Source of the DNA: Corallochytrium limacisporum
Lineage: Eukaryota; Opisthokonta
DNA length: 62,916 nt
Direction of reading: 5' to 3'
Assembly: GCA_002811645.1 (NCBI GenBank)
Contig: PDIP01000089.1
Location: 46,911-109,826, forward strand
Part shown: positions 53,601 through 62,427 of the stretch, piece after piece
How positions within the stretch are numbered: the first letter of the stretch is position 1
Layout of the letters: every line of letters begins with the position of its first letter
Notes under the pieces: generated by a model
Seen by the model: only the letters and a program-made list of their open reading frames with translations
Databases searched by the model: none
What the model was told of the DNA's origin: nothing
Made by a program: the position numbers and the translations under genes

Positions 53601-54225
53601 GTTTGGCTGGGAGGGACAAAACCGGGGGAAGTCGGGAGGTGGAAGGGAGGGGAGGAGAAAAGAGGGGGGTGGGGAGTTTTCTTCAGGCGGGTCGGGAAGG
53701 GAAGGGAAGGGAAGGGAAGGGAAGGGAAGGGAAGGGGGGTTTTTTGGAGACGAAAGGGAGGTGAGCACGGGCGGGGTGGAGCCGTAGTCCGTGGGCTGTT
53801 CCGGAGGGCGGAGTCGTTGCTGGAGGGGACCAAGCGGCCCACGACCAGGCATGGATGACAGTGCTTTAGGCTGAGTTTCTTTTGTTTAAGCATGCTTGCA
53901 TTCCGTGGTGTGATGCGGATTTAAGACAATGTTGTTACTGTAACAATGATTGGGGGAAATATGAATGAAGAGGGAAGGGCAACGCATATGCGGATTTGGC
54001 TTGTGTGCCCACAGTTTGACCAGTCACCATCGTTGCCTTCATCGGGAATCGTCCATGCACACATCATCGAACACTTAAATGACGCCCACCAGTTTAAAAC
54101 AAAGCGTCCTGCGGAGATTGGGGACCTTGGGCATGCTAAGCTAAAGTACTGTGTATATGTTACTATTCGTTATGGTGAAGTTTTGGTACGCAGAAAGCCC
54201 CATGTGTTTGTTGATGGCTCGCGGT
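50601..54225. other. 3.6 kb intergenic low-complexity island
   Basis: 50600-51000 is AT-rich ROCK promoter DNA. 51050-53880 is GC-rich with CT, GA and TG microsatellites, long C and G runs, CCAAT boxes (51091-51095, 51612-51616, 52228-52232, 53546-53550 reverse), one copy of the recurrent motif (51831-51851) and a GGGAA minisatellite (53694-53737). Open frames here are repeat artefacts. 53900-54225 is the 3' flank of the next gene. Confidence 0.6.
53694..53737. repeat. (GGGAA)n minisatellite, about 9 units
   Basis: Tandem GGGAA units in the intergenic island, ending in a G6 run. Confidence 0.95.
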
Positions 54226-56628
54226 CTATACCGATTCGACTGAGGGAGACCGTTCGGACAGGGGTTCCACACCGGGCACTTTCTGGCCGTTCAAGAAGGA
54301 GTTCAGCACGTAGCCGTGCTCATCTGCCTGCAGAGTCACGTTCTTGATCGCTTTCAACTGCTCATTCGGGAGGATATATCTGAGACCCTGGCGCAGCAAG
54401 TCTTCACTCGTTTGGGAATACTTGCATTCTTCGGATGCCCGCTCCCGATGAAGGGCACGGATAGCCTCGCTCAGATACTGCAAAGTGGCCTTGTTGATGG
54501 GCTGGCCACCAAATTTGCGTAGTGCTCCAGTGTGTGGACGCCAGTCATGCGCCATGCGGAAATAGACGTCCTGTAGCAGTTCAGCGTACTCTTGTCTTTT
54601 CGATTTCTGAACGACTGGTGCACGTACCTTCTCGAGCATCGACACAAATTTTGCATCACTCCACAGCCGTGTTATGATTACTGGATGCTCTACTTCCCCA
54701 TGGTGAAGCCTGAATGCAAAGAGGGCTGTTGCAAACTTTCTGACCGTCTCATCGTCGGCAAAGCCTAGATCCTCTGGCCAAAGATTCAATCCCTTCAAGA
54801 TATCCTCCCTTACATCTCTCAATACAATTGAATTGGCACCCAGCACGGATGGATGCGCCATCATAAACATAATCTCAATGGCATCCTTTAAAGCAACATG
54901 GCGCCTGCGCCTTTCTGTCGCATTCAAACCGAATGCAGATGCAGTGTTGGCTTCGATAAACTTCGGGATGGACGGGATAGTCATATGTGCCACAATGTTG
55001 TCGATACTGTTGACCTTAGAACACGCTTGATAACAATGGAAGATATCGATGCAGGCTTTCAGATACTTCTGCACTTCAACGTGCTCAAGGTTGTCACTGA
55101 GAAAAACGGTCTCGTCAGGCGTTTCCTTACCGTCATCCTCAGTGTTTCCCTCGGTTTCATCCGCATTCTCCTCTTGTTGACTCTCCTCGGCTTGGATGAC
55201 GGTGGTCGTTTTCGTCCTCCCTAAAACCTTCTGAGTCAGATCCTCCACTGCCATCCATCGAATATAGTGGATGTGTCGATCACGGATGAGGGTAGGGTCA
55301 GGTACGGGAGGCTTCCATGCCCTCTCCAAGACAGCAATGATGCGTTTGGAAAGCTGACGCCTCTTCTGGTTGTCCGGCATTTGCAGATGCAGCTGGATCC
55401 ACAAGAATATCAGATTGTGACTCTTTCTGCGGGCCACACTCAAGTCAATCATATGAATCAGTGAATTCTGCTGTTGCTCCTTGTTAAGATGTCGATTCAC
55501 CAACTTGATGTAAGGTTCTACGACCTTGATCGCCAACGATGTTGGCGGTACCTGCATCATCCAAAGGTCACCAAGTTTATCAAAGTGGACATCTACGAAC
55601 TCGGAGAGCAGGCGTTGAAAGCCATCCGCAAGGGTTCGCCACTTAAACCCAATGGGCTGCAGTGGCCCTGTCGTGAAAGCCTGTTCCAGTAGTTGAGCTC
55701 TAAGATGTAGACGCAGCAACGGGTCACCCTGGAGGAGAGACAGTTTCCCAAACAGGTCAGCGCATAACCTGAAATCCACTTTGTAGAGGTGACAGTCCTG
55801 CATTGCTTGTTCCATCATGCGATTATGGATATCGCTCACTTCAAGCAGGGTCTCTTCGGAGTCGAAACTCCAAGGAGTAGTGTATCCACTCGCTCTACAG
55901 TCCGCCAGGTACAGTAAATATGGAATGGCTTTGTACCTCAGAACACCATTAGGATCATCGACAGCACGAGAAAGACTCGAATACAGTTGCTGCGTTTGTC
56001 CCACTTTCTTTATACCTTCAGTGAGCACCATTGCGCCAGTGTACGTCAAGGCTGCTCCTTGTGGTCGGGTAGCTTGTGCAAACTCACCGGCCCGCGGCAA
56101 GTTTGTCTTCTTTCTAGGAGCTGTCGCCGGTGACGAAGAGTCCTTGCTCTGCTTTCCGGAATGTATTGGCCTTCCGGAGCCCTTCGTCTCCGATTTTGAA
56201 GGTGAACGCTTCGGCCTTTTCGCAGATCCTTCAACATCTAAGATTTTCTTCGCACTACGCTTAGCACGGATACCGCTAATCCTCCGTACCTTTACAACTA
56301 TAGGTGGCTTCACATCCGCTACGACCACATTTGGCGGTGTCTCAGTCGCAGATTCCTTCAGAATGACCTGCAATGCTTTCTTCATTTCTTCAACCTTGGC
56401 AGTCTTAAAGCCTTCAAGCGATTGTTTCTTCGTTGTGATTCTGTCCGTTTTGCTACCAGCTTTACTCACTTGGCGTTTTTCGAGTGATTTAACTTTCCTT
56501 GCCGGCTCAGTGAGCTTTACCGGCTTGGGAAGGCTGGGATGCTTTGGTGCGGTTGTTGACAGTCCTGCGACCCATGGTATCTGCCAGCGAATTAAGTGGG
56601 GCCTTGAGGCCCTCCAAATCAATGACAT
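54226..56628 (-). CDS. Unknown protein, probably mitochondrial, 800 aa
   Basis: I do not recognise a family. The first 30 residues (MSLIWRASRPHLIRWQIPW) are basic and amphipathic without acidic residues, typical of a mitochondrial import presequence, and are followed by a Lys/Ser-rich linker to about residue 190. From about 200 to 760 the protein is helical with repeated Leu/Ala helices. These include a lowly conserved acidic loop near 510-530 (EESQQEENADETEGNTEDDG). No PPR, HEAT or enzymatic motif is clear by eye, although helical-repeat RNA-binding factors of mitochondria look like this. ATG at 56628. It is divergent from UFM1 across 0.5 kb. Confidence 0.8.
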   Translation of the reverse strand: MSLIWRASRPHLIRWQIPWVAGLSTTAPKHPSLPKPVKLTEPARKVKSLEKRQVSKAGSKTDRITTKKQSLEGFKTAKVEEMKKALQVILKESATETPPNVVVADVKPPIVVKVRRISGIRAKRSAKKILDVEGSAKRPKRSPSKSETKGSGRPIHSGKQSKDSSSPATAPRKKTNLPRAGEFAQATRPQGAALTYTGAMVLTEGIKKVGQTQQLYSSLSRAVDDPNGVLRYKAIPYLLYLADCRASGYTTPWSFDSEETLLEVSDIHNRMMEQAMQDCHLYKVDFRLCADLFGKLSLLQGDPLLRLHLRAQLLEQAFTTGPLQPIGFKWRTLADGFQRLLSEFVDVHFDKLGDLWMMQVPPTSLAIKVVEPYIKLVNRHLNKEQQQNSLIHMIDLSVARRKSHNLIFLWIQLHLQMPDNQKRRQLSKRIIAVLERAWKPPVPDPTLIRDRHIHYIRWMAVEDLTQKVLGRTKTTTVIQAEESQQEENADETEGNTEDDGKETPDETVFLSDNLEHVEVQKYLKACIDIFHCYQACSKVNSIDNIVAHMTIPSIPKFIEANTASAFGLNATERRRRHVALKDAIEIMFMMAHPSVLGANSIVLRDVREDILKGLNLWPEDLGFADDETVRKFATALFAFRLHHGEVEHPVIITRLWSDAKFVSMLEKVRAPVVQKSKRQEYAELLQDVYFRMAHDWRPHTGALRKFGGQPINKATLQYLSEAIRALHRERASEECKYSQTSEDLLRQGLRYILPNEQLKAIKNVTLQADEHGYVLNSFLNGQKVPGVEPLSERSPSVESV

Positions 56629-57133
56629 CTATAGTTTCATATGAAAGAGGCCCAAACGCGCCTTCGCGAACCCTATGGCCAACAATCAAGACCCAACCCG
56701 GTCTCAAATTGTCGCTGTATCCGTGTCATTCTTCGTCTTCTGTGGTTCGATCTCCCATCATTTTCCTCATACACAATGCATCGATCCAGGTCGTCATTAC
56801 ATTACATACTAATTCCCAAGGAACCATTCTGAAATAGCTCAGTGTTGACCTAAAAAACGCGTGTCCCGCCAAAACACGTCTTAGAGTACCCTGCTGCGCG
56901 ACTGCTTGAGACCCGCCTCAGGCCCCGATTGCACGCGGGACTCTACGCGATATTAGGGCTTGAAAATGGACTCCTGTTTCCGCTTCCCCCCCTTGCTCCA
57001 CTGCCCGCTCAGCCGTGGCTGTGAGCACTCGCAACAAACACGGCAATGAGGAGCTCTGCGTATTTAGAGTGCTTCTAACTCTTCGTTGCGGTCGTGCTAG
57101 GAAGATTTTGTCAATTAGACACGTAATGCAGTC
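56629..57133. other. Divergent intergenic promoter region
   Basis: 505 bases between the mitochondrial-type gene (-) and UFM1 (+), so it should hold both promoters. No clear TATA box is seen and no gene is present. Confidence 0.5.
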
Positions 57134-57403
57134 ATGGCAGATGGAGGGAATAAAGTGACCTTCAAGGTCGTCCTTGGATCGGATCCAAAGCTGCCCTACA
57201 AAGTGCTGAGTGTGCCAGAGGAAACGCCTTTCTTTGCAGTGATCAAGTTTGCAGCAGAGGAATTCAAGGTGTCGGCAGCCACTTCAGCCATGGTTACGGG
57301 AGAAGGTGTTGGGATCAACCCAAAGCAAACGGCAGGGAACATTTTCCTTAAGTACGGAAAGGAATTGCGACTCATTCCACGTGATCGAGTAGGCACCAGC
57401 TGA
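57134..57403 (+). CDS. UFM1: Ubiquitin-fold modifier 1 precursor, 89 aa
   Basis: Ubiquitin-like modifier joined to targets such as ribosomal protein uL24 at the ER. The sequence matches UFM1 along its length ([60 protein letters not shown]). It ends Gly-Thr-Ser instead of the human Gly-Ser-Cys, so a UFSP protease would expose G87. Its presence argues against a fungal source. Convergent with CysRS, 72 bases apart. Confidence 0.96.
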   Translation: MADGGNKVTFKVVLGSDPKLPYKVLSVPEETPFFAVIKFAAEEFKVSAATSAMVTGEGVGINPKQTAGNIFLKYGKELRLIPRDRVGTS

Positions 57404-57475
57404 ATGCAACTTCGAACTTAGTTGGCGTAATAAGAATACTGTACACTTTAATTATTGCTAAAGAGTCTGGTCTGT

Positions 57476-59872
57476 TTAGGCAGAACGCCTCTTCTGTTTG
57501 TCGAAAACCTTCATGATCTTCTTCTTACGGTTCTTGCTCAGTTGTTTACCGTCCCTGTCGTGCGTTGGGTAACCCTTGTCATCGAACTCAGAGAATAACG
57601 TCTCTCGCTGTTCGTAAGCCTCCTGCGGGCTCACTTCCACGATACCGTCTGCATCAACGGCCACGGGCTTCGCCACGGACTGCGGTACCTTGACTTCATC
57701 GGCACTGGCCTTGCCACTAGCACCACGCATGGGCGGGTGCCGCACGGCTTCAAACGGTGACTCAGAACCCTCCGCGGTGCTCGCGGCCCGTGCGCTGCTC
57801 AGGGTAGCGGCGTACTGATTCGGGCGGCCACCAGTGAAGCTGCGCTTATCAAAGATTGCCCATGAACTGAAGTCCTTGTAGTCCTTGATCTCAACACCAA
57901 TGTCGACCAAATGTCGGTCCCTCAGTTCGTCACAATATCTAAGTATGTCCGTTGGATCAGCGGTGCCGTCTTTGCTGCCGCTGACATCCGGTCCCTCTTG
58001 ACGATCCTCAGAAGTGACTGCCGCGGCGGCGGCGGCGGCGGCAGCCTTCTTGTTCCTCTTGCCGTGCCGCTTGCTCTCGCGCAGACGCTCAATGCCCAGG
58101 TTCCGCACTGCGGAACGGAAATCAACCATACGATCCAGCAATTTGTCGAGAATCGGTTCCGTCGTTGTGATGGTGCTGACACCAGCCTCACGCTTGACGG
58201 TAAGCTCAACACCAAAATGGCGTAGAGTGTTGTCTACAAAATAGCTCAGGTTGAAAAGGAGCTCACGGGGCGGCTGCTCAGGAGCTTCCAGGTCTTGGGA
58301 AGGCTTTGAGAGGTATACATTGGTCTCATTGACCAGGTCGACCAAAATTTGTAGAGCAGTGGGGGTGTCAAAATCGTCCTTGATGGCATCCACAACTCGC
58401 TGACGCGCGTTCTGCAGCTTGAGGTTCAGGTCATATTCGTCGTTACCCCAAGTCCGTGAAGGCCGCTTCATCTCCTCCCCTTTGCGCATACGGATAGCAA
58501 GATTGTTGAAGTAATCCGTGAATTTCTTCTCTATAGTTGTGGCCTCCGCCATTGATTTCTCATTGAACTCAATGACGCTCGAATACTTAGACTGTAGGCA
58601 GAAAATGCGGAATTGTGTGCCTGAATACTCCCGCAGGAACTGCTTCACCGTAGTAAAGTTCTTCAGACTCTTGCTCATCTTTAATCCCTGGATGTTCAGA
58701 TGTCCCGCATGCATAAAGTAGTCGACCCATTGGTCGCAGTCATGGAACGCCTCGCACTGGGCGATCTCATTGTCATGGTGGGGGAATGCAAGGTCTGCGC
58801 CCCCGGTATGCAGAAGCATGTGCTTGCCAAAGAAACGGCTGCTCATTGCAGAGCATTCGACATGCCATCCTGGACGGCCTGCTCCCAGGGCTTCAACTTC
58901 CCAGCTCGGTTCACCGTCTCGTGCATGCTTCCACATGGCAAAATCACGAGGATCTTTCTTCCATTTCTGATTGCCGACTTCGTCTTGAATTTCAGTGGCC
59001 TCGTCTTCAGCAATGGAGGGATTGGAAGCAATGTTCTTCTCCTGCTGCTGTTGCTTCGCCTGGAAATCCTTCTGCCGATCTGGTCGCAGTCGGCCGTAGT
59101 TTGGACCGTGCGCACCTACGTCGAAATACACATCTCCGATGTCATTACGGTATGCTTTCTTTTTATCCAGCAGTTGTTTCACAAAGTCCGCAATCTCAGG
59201 CACGTGTTCGGTGACCCGCGTAATGGCATTCGGGGGTCGCACATTCAGCTTCTGCATGTCTCTCATGAACTCAATTTCAAAATACCTTGCTAGCGTGTGC
59301 GAATGGACATTGAATTCCTCCGCCCGGGCGATTATCTTGTCGTCCACGTCTGTCATGCCAAGTACCAAAAAGACATCCAGGCGGAAAAAGTCCACCAGCA
59401 GTCGACGAATAATGTCGAAGCGTACGTAGCAGCTGGCATGGCCCAAATGCGCCTGATCGTAGACTGTGGGTCCGCACTGGTACCACTTGACAGGCCCATC
59501 CGTCGGAATGATAAATGGTACTTTGCATTTTGTGAGACTATTGTAGACCTTGATGCCCATGTCCCGGCCCATAGGAGGTTTCCAGTCATTGGGAAGCTTT
59601 TTAGGAGGTCCCTCCTCTGCGGGTGTATCTTTCTTTGCTGTCCGATCAATCCAGGGTGCACCACCCCAGGCATTACCACGAATATTTTCTCCTCGGAGAC
59701 GATCATTACTAAACACCGCCGTCGATTTCCACGCCGCCTGGTTGAAATGTGGGAAAGCTGGGACCACAAGGCGAAGCCGGCTCAGCGTCCGTCTTGTTGT
59801 CGTAGGCCCATAGCCTCGAAAGGCTCGCAACGCACTTTTTTGTAGCATTGTGTTGAAGAGTTCACTACACAT
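57476..59872 (-). CDS. CARS: Cysteinyl-tRNA synthetase, 798 aa
   Basis: Class I synthetase charging tRNA-Cys. The catalytic domain has the zinc Cys in YQCGPTVYD (C133), HLGHA as the HIGH motif (142-145), LVLGMTDVDDKI, GRPGWHVECSAMS, GGADLAFPHHDNEIAQCEA and KMSKS (near 398). The Lys-rich C-terminal tail (KNRKKKIMKVFDKQKRRSA) is like eukaryotic cytosolic enzymes. The N-terminal 100 residues are basic and hydroxylated (LRAFRGYGPTTTRRTLSRLR), a likely mitochondrial presequence. In-frame ATGs are at residues 1, 9, 101 and 105, so one gene could supply both compartments by alternative starts. No second CysRS is visible in the window. Confidence 0.94.
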   Translation of the reverse strand: MCSELFNTMLQKSALRAFRGYGPTTTRRTLSRLRLVVPAFPHFNQAAWKSTAVFSNDRLRGENIRGNAWGGAPWIDRTAKKDTPAEEGPPKKLPNDWKPPMGRDMGIKVYNSLTKCKVPFIIPTDGPVKWYQCGPTVYDQAHLGHASCYVRFDIIRRLLVDFFRLDVFLVLGMTDVDDKIIARAEEFNVHSHTLARYFEIEFMRDMQKLNVRPPNAITRVTEHVPEIADFVKQLLDKKKAYRNDIGDVYFDVGAHGPNYGRLRPDRQKDFQAKQQQQEKNIASNPSIAEDEATEIQDEVGNQKWKKDPRDFAMWKHARDGEPSWEVEALGAGRPGWHVECSAMSSRFFGKHMLLHTGGADLAFPHHDNEIAQCEAFHDCDQWVDYFMHAGHLNIQGLKMSKSLKNFTTVKQFLREYSGTQFRIFCLQSKYSSVIEFNEKSMAEATTIEKKFTDYFNNLAIRMRKGEEMKRPSRTWGNDEYDLNLKLQNARQRVVDAIKDDFDTPTALQILVDLVNETNVYLSKPSQDLEAPEQPPRELLFNLSYFVDNTLRHFGVELTVKREAGVSTITTTEPILDKLLDRMVDFRSAVRNLGIERLRESKRHGKRNKKAAAAAAAAAVTSEDRQEGPDVSGSKDGTADPTDILRYCDELRDRHLVDIGVEIKDYKDFSSWAIFDKRSFTGGRPNQYAATLSSARAASTAEGSESPFEAVRHPPMRGASGKASADEVKVPQSVAKPVAVDADGIVEVSPQEAYEQRETLFSEFDDKGYPTHDRDGKQLSKNRKKKIMKVFDKQKRRSA

Positions 59873-60447
59873 AGGCTATTCCAGCATAACACTCGCTCTA
59901 CACAATACTACAGTAGGTTCATGTTGCAGTTCTTTGCCCCTCTGGTTCCACTTTCTCCGCAGGACGTTACACAAAATCCCATTTCAAAATTTCTTTATGA
60001 AAACCCTGTTTCTTTATGCTCCAAGTTCCTGCAAGGGCTCATGATCACTTACTTCTAGCCCGCGACGACTTAAGGACCTCAAACTCGCTCCACTCGCTAC
60101 CATGTGACCGTGCCAAAAGGAAAAGTGTAGAACTCAAGGTCTCACGAAGCAAACACCGGGAAAATGGGACCCCGGGCGGTGCGCCCGGGGGCGCTAAATA
60201 TTGGGGGCGCTAGGGTCCGGTGCCGTTTAGGGCTGAGTGTTTCTCCGGCGGGGCCCGCTGCGGGGAGCCTGAGCGAACGATCGGGCGGGAGGGACGGGAA
60301 AGACTCGTAGGGACGTCCACGAAGAAGAGAGCTTGGTGTGGATCTGAACCATCGCATGAGCTTTTGTTTGTTTTCCATCTTCTGTACAACGTGTGCTAGC
60401 CGACTATATATCTATTTACTTAGACAGTGAGATGTGGAGCGATTCAT
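59873..60447. other. Intergenic region with GC hairpin
   Basis: Lies between CysRS and the 3' end of the GFOD-like gene. A GC-rich patch at 60150-60310 contains a perfect hairpin and two direct GGGGGCGCTA repeats. TATATAT is near 60405. No gene recognised. Confidence 0.5.
60170..60190. repeat. Perfect 9-base inverted repeat (hairpin)
   Basis: CCCCGGGCG at 60170-60178, a GTG loop, then CGCCCGGGG at 60182-60190. Directly after it, GGGGGCGCTA occurs twice, 16 bases apart (about 60187-60196 and 60203-60212). Confidence 0.9.
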
Positions 60448-62058
60448 TCACGGCTTCATACTGCGCATGCGGCCGGTGGCAACCCAATCTGGGCGGGTAC
60501 TGGAGCTCTTACGTGTTAGCTGTGGTAGGCGCACCTCTGTCCAGCGGGAGTACTGTGCGGACTGCGCAATGGCATCCACAACATGCTGAGTGTACAGCGA
60601 CGTCTCCAAGGTCGGAAGAACGGCTGACATGGGCCGGATGAGACTACCCTTGAGCACAGGAATGTACGAGGCCGGGTATGGCAGAGGTGCAGGCGGCTGT
60701 TTCTTCACCGCGATCGCTCGTAAGGTCTCCTTGACTTCCTGCCACATCGATTCCAGGGCTGGTGAGCTGTTTGTGGGGGGCACATGGAACAGCAGGTCAT
60801 CACTGTTGTCGTTGCTGACCTCTCCCGCATTTGTGTTCACGAGCAGCCGCTCCCCACCGAAAGGAGCATAGAAGACGCCTTCTTCTGTTAATTCAACCGA
60901 TCCCTCTGAGCCCACACACAGGATGCTCACCAGAGAGGATTCATGATCTGCATGATCTCCTTTTCGCTGTGGACGCGGGTTCAAGCGGCTCACCATCAGG
61001 TTAATGGGCATCAGAGTGCCCTCCGTGACCATGTGAGCACACACCAAGTTGTCGCTGCTGATGACCGTAAAGTTCACGCCCGGATCTCCGGTCGTATTCG
61101 TGACCTTCACACCCAAGGCTCCACTGCGACCGAGTACAGTATCATCGCTGAGGCGTCTATGATGCCCACGATTGCTCCCCGTGAAGGAATCCTGTGGTGT
61201 GATGTCCCCTGTGGCGCTTCCCGGTTTCAATGATTTCGGTGGCAAAGGAGCAGGCAATGATTGCTTGCACGTCCTCAGCAGTCCACTGGCCCGTAGGATT
61301 CGTGTCGGAAGAACTGTGACGAGAATATCTACCAAGAGCTGTACCTCTGTACGCAGGACACCGCCACCAACGATGGCATCATCGCGCCAATTGTAGCGCC
61401 GGAATGTGCCGTCCGTACTCAGTTCTGGATAGGGGAGCATGACTTCTGCTTTGATGTATTGCAGCTCACCGATGTAGTACCCGTGTTCCTCAGGGAGTAT
61501 GCTGGATGCCGTGGTTTGTTCCGAGTCAATGGCGGCATTCATAGTGTCCGCGTTCCGTCTCTGCATGGCCGGTGTCAGAACCGATGCCTCCAGGATGGCC
61601 TGCAATAGCCGGACCTTCGGACTGAACAGCTCTGCACAGCAGACAAAGCAAAGTCGTCGGTCGTTTTGCTGGACAGCATTGAGCACACTCAAGGCCTCCG
61701 CACGCGTAAGAGCAATCGGTTTCTCGATCAGAACGTGGTGACCCAAGTTGATTGCTTTGATCGCGTAGTCTGCGTGTGTGTGCGGTGGAGTGCAAATGAC
61801 TATCACGGACGGAACAGCCACTTCACGCAGTACATATTCAAGATCTGTACTCGCTAAATTTGCCGGATGTTCATCGATGAAAGTAGCCAGAGAGTTGCGA
61901 GTCCTACCCCAAACAGCCGCGACTTCGAACCCCGCTGACTTGGCTGCTATGTATTGCAAGGTTGCACGTTTTCCGGTACCGACAATGGCCACCGCTGGCA
62001 TAGGTTCATCCTCTCCCACCGGCGTCCCGCCGTTGGCACTGCCCATTGAGGACCGCAT
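60448..62058 (-). CDS. Gfo/Idh/MocA-family oxidoreductase, GFOD-like, 536 aa
   Basis: A predicted NAD(P)-binding protein of the glucose-fructose oxidoreductase family. The Rossmann start is AVAIVGTGKRAT, followed by VAAVWGRT, VICTPPHTHADYAIKAI and the family motif HVLIEKPIAL. The second half has YNWRDDAIVGGGVLRTEVQ, which fits the KYNWxxDxxxGGGxLH segment of GFOD1/2, and the end VVDAIAQSAQYSRWTEVRL fits the GFOD C-terminus. It is longer than human GFOD1 (390) by Ser/Pro/His-rich loops. The substrate is unknown, as for animal GFODs. ATG 62058 is chosen (M10 of a longer open frame lacking ATG). Confidence 0.8.
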   Translation of the reverse strand: MRSSMGSANGGTPVGEDEPMPAVAIVGTGKRATLQYIAAKSAGFEVAAVWGRTRNSLATFIDEHPANLASTDLEYVLREVAVPSVIVICTPPHTHADYAIKAINLGHHVLIEKPIALTRAEALSVLNAVQQNDRRLCFVCCAELFSPKVRLLQAILEASVLTPAMQRRNADTMNAAIDSEQTTASSILPEEHGYYIGELQYIKAEVMLPYPELSTDGTFRRYNWRDDAIVGGGVLRTEVQLLVDILVTVLPTRILRASGLLRTCKQSLPAPLPPKSLKPGSATGDITPQDSFTGSNRGHHRRLSDDTVLGRSGALGVKVTNTTGDPGVNFTVISSDNLVCAHMVTEGTLMPINLMVSRLNPRPQRKGDHADHESSLVSILCVGSEGSVELTEEGVFYAPFGGERLLVNTNAGEVSNDNSDDLLFHVPPTNSSPALESMWQEVKETLRAIAVKKQPPAPLPYPASYIPVLKGSLIRPMSAVLPTLETSLYTQHVVDAIAQSAQYSRWTEVRLPQLTRKSSSTRPDWVATGRMRSMKP

Positions 62059-62396
62059 GTGTTCTACAGAATCTAATCGAAACAAATCTTCGCGATCACA
62101 TCCTGGACTCGTATATGCTGCACTGATTTCTTCCCCATCAGAATCACAAATCCCTAAGGATCGTTGTAACTGTTACCTGTATTATAGAAGAATACGGTCT
62201 AAAAAAACCATCGGCGCCCGTGAAGTAACTAGTCGTGCTAACGCGGACTGTTTGAGGCCAAAGCCACTGAGACTTCCCGGCCTCTGGAACCCTAATTCCC
62301 TGGGGGACATAACGACGGAGACTTCTAGCTTCCCGCCCTCTCGCTTCCTTCCATTTCTTCCTCTTCACTTGCTCCCTTTGTGTTTCGTCCTCTTTG

Positions 62397-62427
<31 letters not shown>

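Noticed and set aside
51050-53880. CRISPR array, prophage or bacterial mobile element
   Set aside because: Repeats are simple microsatellites without regular spacers, and no cas, integrase or transposase gene is present anywhere in the window.
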